Below, in pieces: positions 9,198 to 16,769 of a stretch of DNA of 64,000 bases (its first letter is position 1; every line of letters begins with the position of its first letter). The notes under the pieces were generated by a model. The model did not search any database and had not been told where the DNA came from. It saw only the letters and a program-made list of their open reading frames with translations. Both the position numbers and the translations under genes were made by a program. The DNA comes from Calditrichota bacterium (GTDB lineage Bacteria; CLD3): contig QQUF01000043.1 in NCBI GenBank assembly GCA_008501735.1, positions 20,581 to 84,580 on the forward strand, written 5' to 3'.

Positions 9198-9742
9198 ACT
9201 TTTTACGTTTGGATTGTTACCAACAAAAAGCCGAAAAGAAGAGAAGGCAAAGTTCAACTTGTGAATGCAGTTAGCTTTTACAAAAAAATGCGTAAAAGTC
9301 TTGGCAGTAAAAGGAATTTCATTACCGATGAGCAAATCCAAGGAATTACTCAAATCTACACTGGATTTGGAGAAAATGAGTTTTGTAAAATCTTTGACAA
9401 TGATGATTTTGGTTACACGAAAGTAACTGTTGAAAGACCTTTGGTAAAATAGACGGCAAAACAGTTACTGACAAAAAAGGAAATCCGAAACCTGATTCAA
9501 AGTTAAGAGATTACGAAAAGATTCCTCTCAAACAAGACGTTGAGGAATACTTTGAAAAGGAAGTTTTGCCTCACGTGAAAGATGCTTGGCTTGACAGAGC
9601 AAAAGACAAAATCGGTTACGAGATTAATTTCACGAAGTATTTTTACAAATACAAGCCTTTGCGTTCACTTGAAGAAATCAAAGCGGATATTTTGGAAGTC
9701 GAGGAGCAAACCGAAGGACTTTTAAAGGAAATCTTAGAATGA
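9198..9742 (+). pseudogene. hsdM: Type I restriction-modification methylase (HsdM), truncated and frameshifted C-terminus
   Basis: Only the last roughly 180 codons of an HsdM survive. From 9207 the frame reads VWIVTNKKPKRREGKVQLVN, then FYKKMRKSLGSKRNFITDEQ and FCKIFDNDDFGYTKVTVERP, which is the usual HsdM C-terminal signature. At about 9445 the frame is lost (stop at 9450) and continues in another frame as GKIDGKTVTDKKGNPKPDSK to KYKPLRSLEEIKADILEVEE, with a stop at 9742. The methyltransferase domain with its SAM and NPPY motifs is absent, so no active enzyme can be made. The 5' break coincides with the end of the DUF2779 gene, suggesting a deletion or replacement there. Confidence 0.85.
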
Positions 9743-9765
9743 ATTTAGTTACATTTTTAATTTAT

Positions 9766-10026
9766 CTTTGAAGGGACGTTTTTACATCTCCCTAAATCCC
9801 TCTTCAAAGAGGGACTTTAAATGTTGCGACTTTCTAATTTCTTCTTTGAATTAGTGGAGAACATCTTCCTAAATTTCTTTTCAAAGAGGGACTTTAAATG
9901 TTTGGACTTTCTAATTTCTTCTTTGAAGGAGTTGTAAACATCTCCCTAAATCCCTCTTCAAAGAGGGACTTTAAATTCTGTGAACTTTCTAATTCCTCCT
10001 TTGAAGGAGGTTAGGAGGATGTAAAA
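9766..10026 (+). repeat. Tandem repeat with a 77-bp period built on palindromes
   Basis: Three copies of a roughly 40-bp core starting acatctccctaaatccctct begin at 9784, 9861 and 9938, exactly 77 bp apart. The spacer (tttctaatttcttctttgaa...) is also repeated, and a fourth partial unit runs to 10026. Each unit holds the palindrome ccctcttcaaagaggg. The last unit holds the related palindrome cctcctttgaaggagg followed by ttaggaggatgtaaaa. This fills the non-coding gap between the hsdM remnant and hsdS. Relatives lie at 11374 and 11937. Confidence 0.85.
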
Positions 10027-10061
10027 CACCCAAACGACAAAATAAAATGAAAAACTAAAGT

Positions 10062-11348
10062 ATGAAAAAATATCCAAATTACAAAGATTCAGGCGTTGAA
10101 TGGCTTGGCGAAATTCCCGAACATTGGGAAGCGAAAAAGTTGAAGTTTTCAGATTTAGTAATTATGGGACAATCACCTGATTCTAAGGACTACAACACTG
10201 AAAAGAAAGGTTTTCCCTTTTTACAAGGAAATGCTGATTTTCAGGAAGTTTTTCCAAGTCCAAGAATTTGGTGTGAAAATGTTAGAAAGATGGCAAATGA
10301 AAACGATATTTTACTTTCTGTTAGAGCACCAATCGGAGCGGTAAACATTGCAAATGAAATTTATGGAATTGGTCGTGGGTTAAGTGCAATTCGTTCAAAG
10401 AACTCATTTCAAAATATCTTTATTACTTGATTTTATCTTCGGAAGATGAGCTAAATAGCTTAGGAACTGGTTCAACTTACAAAGCTATTTCAGTTAGTAT
10501 TGTTGAAAATACTTCAATTTCTCAACCACCACTTTCCGAACAAGAAGCAATCGCAAACTACCTTGACGAAAAGACGGCGAAAATTGATTTGTTGGTTGAG
10601 TTGAAGAAAAAACAAATCGAATTGCTCAAAGAACAACGCACAGCACTAATTAACCAAGCAAGTTACCAAAGGTTTAAATCCAAACGCAAAAATGAAAGAT
10701 TCAGGCATTGAATGGCTCGGCGAAATCCCCGAACATTGGGAAAAAGTTAAAGTGAGTCACTACATTTATTTACGACATGGATTTCAATTTAGAGATTATG
10801 ATTTTACAGACTTTGGGTGTAAAATTATTAAAATTTCTCAACTTCTACCCTCAGGGAAATTGGATTTAGAAAATTGCGATACAATTGATTCAAATAGAAT
10901 TTCAAACTTTGAGGAAATTGTAATTAGGAATGGTGATGTTTTAATGGCTTTGACTGGAGGAACAATCGGAAAAGTTGTTAAGGCAAATGGAGTAAAAGAA
11001 ATTATTTTACAAAATTATCGTGTCGGGAATTTCTTCCCTAAGGATATTAATTTAATTTCAAAAGAATTTATTTTTTGGATAATGAAATCAGAATTACTTT
11101 TTGCACAAATTAATTTTGCACAAAGAGAAACTGGGCAACCGAACATTGGGAAAGAAGATTTTCGCGATATGTTTTTTGCTCTTCCATCACCTCCAGAACA
11201 AGAAACGATTGCGAATTACCTTGACGAAAAGACAGCGAAAACTGACGATTCAATTTCCAAAGCAGAAAGCCAAATTGAATTTTTGAAAGAATATAGAACG
11301 GCTTTGATTTCCGAAGCAGTTACAGGCAAAATTGATGTTAGGGGTTGA
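10062..11348 (+). pseudogene. hsdS: Type I restriction-modification specificity subunit (HsdS) with two frameshifts
   Basis: HsdS holds two DNA-recognition domains and sets the target site of a type I enzyme. Both half-repeats are visible: DSGVEWLGEIPEHWE opens the first (from 10083) and DSGIEWLGEIPEHWE the second (from 10698). Each ends in a conserved helix (EQEAIANYLDEKTAKID; EQETIANYLDEKTAKTD). The first frame stops at 10430. The protein continues in another frame from about 10410 (LYYLILSSEDELNSLGTGST) to about 10655. There one extra base returns it to the original frame, giving VTKGLNPNAKMKDSG. The two indels compensate, so the frame of the second half is intact. A translated product would be missing or split unless these are sequence errors. 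Confidence 0.85.
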
Positions 11349-11373
11349 TAGACCAAATCTTTCTTGCAAGGAA

Positions 11374-11473
11374 CGTTTTACATCCTCCTAACCTCCTTCA
11401 AAGGAGGAATTTAAGAACGAGCAACGAGTTAAAGTCCCTCTTTGAAGAGGGATTTAGGGAGATGTAAAAAACG
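11374..11473 (+). repeat. Palindromic repeat element (100 bp) with outer inverted repeats
   Basis: The ends cgttttacatc (11374) and gatgtaaaaaacg (11461) are inverted copies. Inside lie two smaller palindromes: cctccttcaaaggagg and ccctctttgaagaggg. The element belongs to the same family as the tandem array at 9766, here arranged head to head, and could fold into one long hairpin. It separates hsdS from the DUF559 gene. Confidence 0.8.
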
Positions 11474-11500
11474 CTTAACTTCACCAAAAGGACAAAATAA

Positions 11501-11878
11501 TTGGCACGTAATAAAATTATTCCTTACAAAAGTCATTTGAAAGATTACGCAAGACATTTAAGGAAAAACAGCACTTTACCAGAAATTATTCTTTGGAAGC
11601 AAATCAAGGGAAAAGCTCTTGGAGTTGAATTTCATAGACAAGTTCCTATTGATAATTTTATTGTAGATTTTTATTGCCACGAATTAATGTTAGCGATTGA
11701 GATTGATGGAAGTAGCCACGATAATAAATATGAATACGATTACAGAAGGGAAACAAAATTACAGGATTTAGGAGTAAAATTTATTAGGTTTAACAATTCA
11801 GATGTTATGAATAATTTGATAGGTGTTTTTAACGCATTGCAAAAAAGAGTTGAAGAAATTCAAAGAGAAAATTCTTAA
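11501..11878 (+). CDS. DUF559 (Vsr-like) endonuclease-domain protein
   Basis: This 125-residue protein of the DUF559 family has the restriction-endonuclease-like fold related to the very-short-patch repair nuclease Vsr. Visible hallmarks are ARHLRKNSTLPEIILWKQIK near the N-terminus, VEFHRQVPIDNFIVDFYCHE (FxRQ..I..yivDFyc) and LAIEIDGSSHD, with the catalytic-type D...E.DG pattern, then LGVKFIRFNNSDVMNN. It starts at a TTG (11501) with an AAAAGGA-type RBS about 8 bases upstream. The next residues ARNKIIPY match the usual family start. Single-domain DUF559 genes often sit in restriction and mobile regions. The frame is intact although both neighbours are broken. Confidence 0.88.
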   Translation: MARNKIIPYKSHLKDYARHLRKNSTLPEIILWKQIKGKALGVEFHRQVPIDNFIVDFYCHELMLAIEIDGSSHDNKYEYDYRRETKLQDLGVKFIRFNNSDVMNNLIGVFNALQKRVEEIQRENS

Positions 11879-11936
11879 CAAAAAATCCTTCTTTTTAATT
11901 TTCTCTCAAAAGAGTAAAATCAAATTTGTAAGCAGT

Positions 11937-11981
11937 TAAAAAGTCCCCTCTTTGAAGAGGGATTTAGAGAGATGTAAAAAA
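11937..11981 (+). repeat. Single copy of the island's palindromic repeat
   Basis: This segment (aagtcccctctttgaagagg, then gatttagagagatgtaaaaa) matches one arm of the element at 11374. It sits between the DUF559 gene and the broken AlbA gene. Confidence 0.75.
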
Positions 11982-12015
11982 GATTACAAAATCACCAAAA
12001 GACAAAAATTAGAAA

Positions 12016-13450
12016 ATGAACACAAACGAAATTCTAAAAATTATCGAACAAGGCGAAAGCAAAAAAGTTGAGTTCAAAGAATCACGCTCAAAACCTAGTA
12101 ACGATGTTTTTGACTCCGTTTGTGCTTTCCTTAATGGCTTTGGTGGACATTTATTTCTTGGTGTTTGTGATGACGGAACAATTTGCGGAATCGAGCCGAA
12201 AGCTAAAAATCAAATCCTAAACGACTTTGTAACTTTGGCTAACAATCCACAAAAACTAAACCCGACTTTTTATTTCTCACCGGAAGTTTTTGAGATTGAA
12301 GGTAAAACGGTGATTTACATTCCGATTTCCAAAAGTACACAAGTTCACCGTTCAAAAGGCAAATATTTTGTCAGAAATTCAGACGGTGATTTTGACATCA
12401 CAAACTATTCTTCACAAGTCGCAAATCTTTACTTAAAAAAGAATTCAAATCACACGGAAAACACTGTTTATCCTTTTTAAAAATCTCTGATTTCAGAAGC
12501 AATTTAATTGAACGTGCTCGAAGACTTACAAAGCACAATTCACCAAAGAACCGTTGGTTTGAAATGGACGATTTGGAAGTAATGTGAAGTGCTAAACTTT
12601 TGGTGAAAAATCCAGAGACAGGCGAAGAAAATTTTACACTCGCCTCAGTAATGCTTTTGGGAAAAGATTGCACGATTCACAGCATAATTTCACACCACAA
12701 AACCGATGCGATTTTGAGACGTGAAAACACAATGCGTTACGATGACAGAGAGTACATTGACAGGAATTTGATTGAGAGCTTTGAAAGATTAATGGATTTT
12801 GCAAGGAAGCATTTGCCCGATAAATTTCACCTCGAAGGAGTTCAAAGAATTAGCATTCGAGATAAAATATTTAGAGAGGTTTTTCAAACCTCCTGATTCA
12901 TCGTGAGTTCTTTCATTCTTTTCCTGCAAAATTTGTAATTGAAAAAGGCAGAATTTTTACTGAAAACTTCAACATTCCTCACACAGAAGGAAAAATTAAT
13001 CCAAAGTCTTTCATTCTCTTTTCCAAAAATCCGAAAATTGCTTCATTTTTTAAAGAAATCGGTTTTGCTGACGAACTTGGTTCCGGAGTTCGGAACTTGT
13101 TCAAGTATTGCAAAATTTATTTCGGACAAAACCCGGAACTAATCGAAGATGAAATTTTTAGATTTAATCTTAAATTCCCTCAAGTTACCACGCAAGTTAT
13201 CACGCAAGTTACCACGCAAGTTGAAGACAAAAGAATTAAAGGAATTCTCAAGTTTTGCAAAACACCTAAAAGCAGAGATGAGATTCAAAACCACGTTGGA
13301 ATTAAGAACAGAGAGCATTTTAGGAAAAGCATTTTAAAACCTTTGCTTGAAAAAGGATTGTTAGGAATGACAATTCCCGACAAGCCGAGAAGTTCAAAGC
13401 AAAAATATTTTACTGCAACCGTGCAAGTTAGTGACCAAGTCGAAAGTTAA
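12016..13450 (+). pseudogene. AlbA_2 / HATPase_c_4 ATP-binding regulator-like protein, broken by two frameshifts and one stop
   Basis: This was one gene of about 475 codons. The first frame (12016-12480) is a Schlafen AlbA_2 domain, for example QGESKKVEFKESRSKPSND and GGHLFLGVCDDGTICGI. After a shift near 12475 the text continues as DFRSNLIERARRLTKHNSPK. An in-frame TGA (12585) follows, then TGEENFTLASVMLLGKD to DKIFREV. A second shift near 12885 leads to SNLLIHREFFHSFPAKFVIE (HATPase_c_4-like), FADELGSGVRNLFKYCKIYF, a TTQV repeat linker and a C-terminal winged-helix region (13250-13440). Both shifts fit loss of one T from a run of six. Such proteins (often called RecG-like or divergent AAA-4) are common in restriction loci. 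Their role is unclear and this copy is dead as written. Confidence 0.85.
13187..13225 (+). repeat. Short 12-bp tandem repeat coding for the TTQV linker
   Basis: The 12-bp unit caagttaccacg recurs three and a half times and encodes Q-V-T/I-T. It lies between the HATPase-like part and the winged-helix end of the broken AlbA gene. Confidence 0.7.
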
Positions 13451-13460
13451 AGTAAATTAA

Positions 13461-13530
13461 GTCAGAGCCTCACTTTTAGTGAGAATCTGACAGAGTTGTG
13501 AGGCTCTGACTTTCAGTGAGATTCTCACTA
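13461..13530. repeat. Two interleaved inverted repeats
   Basis: Arm A (gtcagagcctcac, 13461-13473) is the exact reverse complement of A' (13498-13510). Arm B (tagtgagaatctgac, 13477-13491) pairs with B' (13514-13530) over about 11 bases. The order A-B-A'-B' is interleaved, so the RNA or single strand could form either hairpin or a pseudoknot. The element lies between the AlbA pseudogene and the hsdR stub. It is unlike the CCTCTTTGAAGAGG repeat family nearby. Confidence 0.75.
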
Positions 13531-13553
13531 AGAATCTAATTTTAGAAGACAAA

Positions 13554-13706
13554 ATGAGCTATACAGAAAAAGATTTTGAAACACACATTGAAGAACATTT
13601 GTTGAATTCAGGTTATCAAAAAAATGTTTCCAAAGAGTTCGACAAAGATTTGATTTTTATTCCGGCAAGAGTCGAAGAGTTGAAAGATTCTGTTAGAATT
13701 AGTTAG
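13554..13706 (+). pseudogene. hsdR: Type I restriction enzyme HsdR, N-terminal stub
   Basis: This 50-codon open frame starts at ATG 13554 and reads YTEKDFETHIEEHLLNSGYQ, then KDLIFIPARVEELKDSVRIS. The first 35 residues resemble the start of HsdR subunits (EKDFExHIxxHLLxSGY). The remaining roughly 1000 residues, with the PD-ExK nuclease and the translocase motor, are missing. The last 15 residues may come from another gene joined by a deletion. It completes the set hsdM-hsdS-hsdR, all broken, in the usual order. The assignment rests on a short match. Confidence 0.6.
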
Positions 13707-13741
13707 TTGTGTAAACTTATCGAACCAAAACTAAAAGTTGG

Positions 13742-13822
13742 AAAATCTGCTTTTAACCTTTTGAAAGGCAGATTCTGGCAGGGGAAATAAAAAAAGCTGT
13801 TCAAAAGAACAACTTTTTTTAT
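13742..13822 (-). terminator. Hairpins downstream of tRNA-Arg
   Basis: The inner hairpin at 13789-13820 (aagctgttc / gaacaactt) is flanked by A7 and T7 runs, so it can stop transcription in both directions. On the minus strand it follows the tRNA closely. A second stem (aatctgcttt / aaaggcagatt) lies at 13744-13773. Between 13707 and the tRNA I see no gene. Confidence 0.7.
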
Positions 13823-13827
13823 AAAAA

Positions 13828-13901
13828 TACACCCGTCGAGATTTGAACTCAAAACCTTCTGATTCGTAGTCAGATGCTCTATCCAATTGAGCTACGGGTG
13901 C
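13828..13901 (-). tRNA. tRNA-Arg (anticodon ACG)
   Basis: On the minus strand the 74-nt sequence begins GCACCCGTAGCTCAATTGG and folds into a full cloverleaf. The acceptor stem GCACCCG pairs with CGGGTGT (first pair G-U). The D arm carries AGCTCAATTGGATAGAGC. The anticodon stem is CTGAC..GTCAG type around the loop CTACGAA, and the T loop is GTTCAAATC. The discriminator base is A and CCA is not encoded. The anticodon ACG is the usual one for CGN arginine codons in bacteria. Its 3' end faces the decayed restriction island. Confidence 0.95.
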
Positions 13902-14076
13902 AAAATTGAGTCGGAATTTAACTCTGTTTGTAATTTTTCCCAAATAAAAAATCTAACTAAAAATACTTTTTTAATTTGAAAATATATTTTTCAAACAAAT
14001 GTTTAATTCTGTAAATTAGCATTCCTCAATAGGATTTTGTAATCACTGAACTTTAAAAATTAGGAGAAAGCCATTT

Positions 14077-15246
14077 ATGGCAAATCTTAACTTGGGAACT
14101 CTCCCGACAAATCTTCCCGAAGAATTGGGACCTGAAAAAATTTTAATTGTTAGTAATCCAAAAACTGGAATGCTTGGTTATTTGGTTATTTACAACTCTG
14201 CTCGCGGAATCGGAAAAGGTGGAGTTAGAATGGCATCAAACCTTACTCTTGAAACAGTAATGCTTCTTGCAAAAACTATGACTTTTAAAAATGCGATGGC
14301 AGGTTTGCCTTTCGGTGGAGCAAAAGGTGGAATTGTTGCTGACCCAAACGACCCAAATCGTGAAGCAATTATTCGTTCTTACGCAAAAGAACTAAGAAAT
14401 ATTATTCCTAACGAGTATGTCTTTGGGCTTGATATGGGACTTTCAGAATCTGACGCAGCTTTAGTTGTTGATGAACTTGGAAACAACAGACTTGCTTCAA
14501 CTGGTAAACCAAAATATATGGGCGGAATTCCTTACGACGAAGAAGGTTTAGCAGGGCTTGGAGTTGTTGAAGGAATGCAAAATTCTTGTCAATTTATTCA
14601 GGGATTAACAATGCCTTCTTCGACAATTTCCATTCAAGGTTATGGAGCAATGGGAAAAGCTGTTGCAAAATATTCTACTAATCGAGGTGCAAAAATAGTT
14701 GCGGTTTCAAATATGGTTCGTGGTGAATCAGCAAAAGCAATTTACAATCCTAAAGGAATTGACCTTGAAAAGTTGAATTCGTTAGTTACTGATGCTTCAA
14801 AAAGTGTAACACTTTACAAAGATGCAGAAGTTCTTGAAGGTGGTGAGGAATTATTCTTAGATTGTGATTTTGTTGTTCCCTCGGCTGCGGGTGGTGTGAT
14901 TACAAAAGAAAATGTTCACAGAATTCAAGCAAAAGTTTTGGCTGAAGCAGCAAACAATCCTGTAACTCCTGAAGCTCAAAAAATGCTTGACCCAAATAAC
15001 ACTCTTTACCTTCCAGATTTTGTAATTAATAGTGGTGGAGTAATTGCCGCCTACGTTGAATACATTAATGGAACTCTCGACCAAGCAGTTGAAAGAATCA
15101 GAAAAACAGTGCCATACAACGTCGAAAGAGTTTTAAAAGAGGCAATTGATAATAAAGTAAAAACTATAAGCGAAATTAGAGATATTGCGGAAAGAATTGC
15201 AAAAGATAGAGTTGTAAAAGCTATGAAAGCTAAAGGCAGAATATAA
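14077..15246 (+). CDS. Glu/Leu/Phe/Val dehydrogenase
   Basis: This 389-residue NAD(P)-dependent amino-acid dehydrogenase catalyses reversible oxidative deamination in the cytoplasm. The N-terminal catalytic domain shows GKGGVRMASNLTLETVMLLA and NAMAGLPFGGAKGGIVADP, where lysines 71 and 83 correspond to the substrate and catalytic lysines. The C-terminal Rossmann domain has ISIQGYGAMGKAVAKYS (about 185) and the NSGGVIAAYVEY block. Glutamate dehydrogenases of this group are usually 410-420 residues and leucine dehydrogenases about 365, so the preferred substrate is uncertain. The start is supported by AGGAGAAAG 8 bases upstream of the ATG. It stands alone with its own terminator. Confidence 0.93.
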   Translation: MANLNLGTLPTNLPEELGPEKILIVSNPKTGMLGYLVIYNSARGIGKGGVRMASNLTLETVMLLAKTMTFKNAMAGLPFGGAKGGIVADPNDPNREAIIRSYAKELRNIIPNEYVFGLDMGLSESDAALVVDELGNNRLASTGKPKYMGGIPYDEEGLAGLGVVEGMQNSCQFIQGLTMPSSTISIQGYGAMGKAVAKYSTNRGAKIVAVSNMVRGESAKAIYNPKGIDLEKLNSLVTDASKSVTLYKDAEVLEGGEELFLDCDFVVPSAAGGVITKENVHRIQAKVLAEAANNPVTPEAQKMLDPNNTLYLPDFVINSGGVIAAYVEYINGTLDQAVERIRKTVPYNVERVLKEAIDNKVKTISEIRDIAERIAKDRVVKAMKAKGRI

Positions 15247-15258
15247 TTTTTGAATATT

Positions 15259-15295
15259 TGGTAGTAATAGTTTTTTTAATTTTTACTACCTTTTT
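15259..15295 (+). terminator. Rho-independent terminator of the dehydrogenase gene
   Basis: The stem ggtagtaa / ttactacc is followed by T5. It overlaps the 3' end of the convergent gene that stops at 15276. Confidence 0.7.
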
Positions 15296-16157
15296 GTGAA
15301 ATTGGCTCTTCCCAATTCACGTTGAATTCTCCAAATCCTAATTCGATTTTAAGGTAAAGGATAAAGTCATTTCTGTCAAAACCAATGTTTCGGTAAAGAC
15401 TTGGTCCTACTTTTTCAAACTTCTCATAATTTTTGTCAGTAAAAATTGACGCTTCTTCTTTAATCTCAACTGAAATTCCTTTTTGGAGAAATATTTCTAT
15501 TTCCGAAAAACCTGCTGTGATTTCGGCTTTCGCTGATTTGCTTATATGATTGCCTGTAAATTGAAAAATATATTCTCCGACTCCACCTTCAAAGTATAAT
15601 TCTTCAAAGTTTGTATTTAGAATATCATAAAAACTAATCTCACCAACACCACTTTCTATAAATATTTTTTGCAAAGAACTTTGAGATTGTTTCCCGCATT
15701 TTAAAACAACTTCGCCAATCCCATTTTCGAGGGTAAAATTTGTTAATCTCAAATCTGCCAAATCGAAATCGGCTTCTGCTGCTCCCAAACTAAAGTTTAA
15801 ATCAAATTTTAAATCGTCAGTTAGAAATATTCTCCAATGATTTTCATCAAAATCACTAGAATTTAAAATACTCATCTTTTTATTAATCGGGAAAAGTCTA
15901 AAGTAACCGATAGAATCTTCCAAAATTTCATAAGTCATTTTGGGTCTTTGAGTTTCAGTAGAAAATGAGATTTCTGCTTCTAAAATATCTTTGATTTCAT
16001 CAGATTCAATTTCTAATTTACCGCTACTGAACTCTAAGTTCACATTAACGATTTTTTCAGAACTTCGAGGAATTGAAATATTTGAAGAACTTCCACCACC
16101 AGCAAAAACCGCTTGTGTAAGGCTTAAGAGGAAGCTCAAAATGCAAAGAGGAAGCAT
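15276..16157 (-). CDS. Secreted toast-rack / LiaF-C-like beta-repeat protein
   Basis: The 293-residue protein has a signal peptide (MLPLCILSFLLSLTQAVFA) and then a beta-rich body. The recurring motif G-x-G-E is clear at ENGIGEVVLKC, ESGVGEISFYD, EGGVGEYIFQF and LGFGEFNVNW. This resembles the parallel beta rack of toast-rack / DUF2154 proteins, the C-terminal part of LiaF. No catalytic motif is seen. It begins 4 nt after the ECF sigma gene and is surely co-transcribed with it, in the place where an anti-sigma factor would often be. A role in envelope sensing downstream of the sigma factor is an inference. Confidence 0.65.
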   Translation of the reverse strand: MLPLCILSFLLSLTQAVFAGGGSSSNISIPRSSEKIVNVNLEFSSGKLEIESDEIKDILEAEISFSTETQRPKMTYEILEDSIGYFRLFPINKKMSILNSSDFDENHWRIFLTDDLKFDLNFSLGAAEADFDLADLRLTNFTLENGIGEVVLKCGKQSQSSLQKIFIESGVGEISFYDILNTNFEELYFEGGVGEYIFQFTGNHISKSAKAEITAGFSEIEIFLQKGISVEIKEEASIFTDKNYEKFEKVGPSLYRNIGFDRNDFILYLKIELGFGEFNVNWEEPISQKGSKN

Positions 16158-16161
16158 TTGC

Positions 16162-16752
16162 TTAGTTTAAAATTTTATTTTTGAGTGCAACTTTGAGCAT
16201 TTCTCTTGCTCGGAAAATTCGGGCTTTTACTGTTCCAATCGGAATATTAAGGAGTAGTGCAATTTCTTCGTAAGATTTGTCTTCTTGATGTCTAAGAACA
16301 ATTGCTTCGTGATATTTCTTAGGCAAATCATCGATTGCTAGTTGGATTAAATTTGAACGCTCTTTTTGAATAATTTCACGTTCTGGAGTAACTGCTTCGG
16401 TATCTTCGTATTCTCGTTGCCTTTCGCCGTCTTTACCTTCGATTGGATTTTCCATCGAGTAGGTTTGTAACTTTTTTTTGCGGATAAAATCAATGCAATT
16501 ATTTCGTGCAATTTTGTAAAGCCAAGTAGAAAATGCGTGTTCGGGGTTGTAAGATTCTAAAGCTCGAAAAGCTTTTAGAAAGGTTTCTTGGACTAAATCT
16601 TCAGCTTGGATTGGGTCGTAAACCATCTTTTTTAGCATTAAAAAAAGCCCATCTTTGTAACGGTTTACAATAATCTCGTAGGCTTTTTGGTCACCTTTAA
16701 GTGCCTTTTCAATTTCTAATTTGATTTCTTCTGAATTTAGAAGTTTTTCCAA
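16162..16752 (-). CDS. ECF RNA polymerase sigma factor (RpoE-like)
   Basis: This 196-residue sigma-70 family factor has the two ECF domains. Region 2 is about residues 20-95 (DPIQAEDLVQETFLKAFRAL and FSTWLYKIARNNCIDFIRKK). Region 4 is about 130-190 (LPKKYHEAIVLRHQEDKSYE, then IGTVKARIFRAREMLK as the recognition helix). The linker is acidic. It is the middle gene of a three-gene operon, 17 nt after an Fe-S protein and 4 nt before a secreted beta-repeat protein. No anti-sigma factor with a zinc-binding HxxxCxxC motif is adjacent, so the control of this factor is unclear. Confidence 0.95.
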   Translation of the reverse strand: MEKLLNSEEIKLEIEKALKGDQKAYEIIVNRYKDGLFLMLKKMVYDPIQAEDLVQETFLKAFRALESYNPEHAFSTWLYKIARNNCIDFIRKKKLQTYSMENPIEGKDGERQREYEDTEAVTPEREIIQKERSNLIQLAIDDLPKKYHEAIVLRHQEDKSYEEIALLLNIPIGTVKARIFRAREMLKVALKNKILN

Positions 16753-16769
16753 ACTGTTTTCCGAAAAAT

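Noticed and set aside
9766..10026. CRISPR-like array of repeated units
   Set aside because: Only about three units occur, the spacers are repeated too (77-bp tandem repeat), and there are no cas genes.
12585..12587. Second candidate for UGA-encoded selenocysteine (AlbA gene)
   Set aside because: The position is occupied by Arg or Lys in relatives as I recall them, not Cys, and the gene has frameshifts on both sides. It is decay.
7746..13706. Prophage or transposon
   Set aside because: No integrase, transposase, capsid or lysis genes are visible in the region.
13731..13943. Open frame across the tRNA (contains APVAQLDRASDYESEG)
   Set aside because: This is the well-known spurious translation of a tRNA gene; the cloverleaf of tRNA-Arg explains it.
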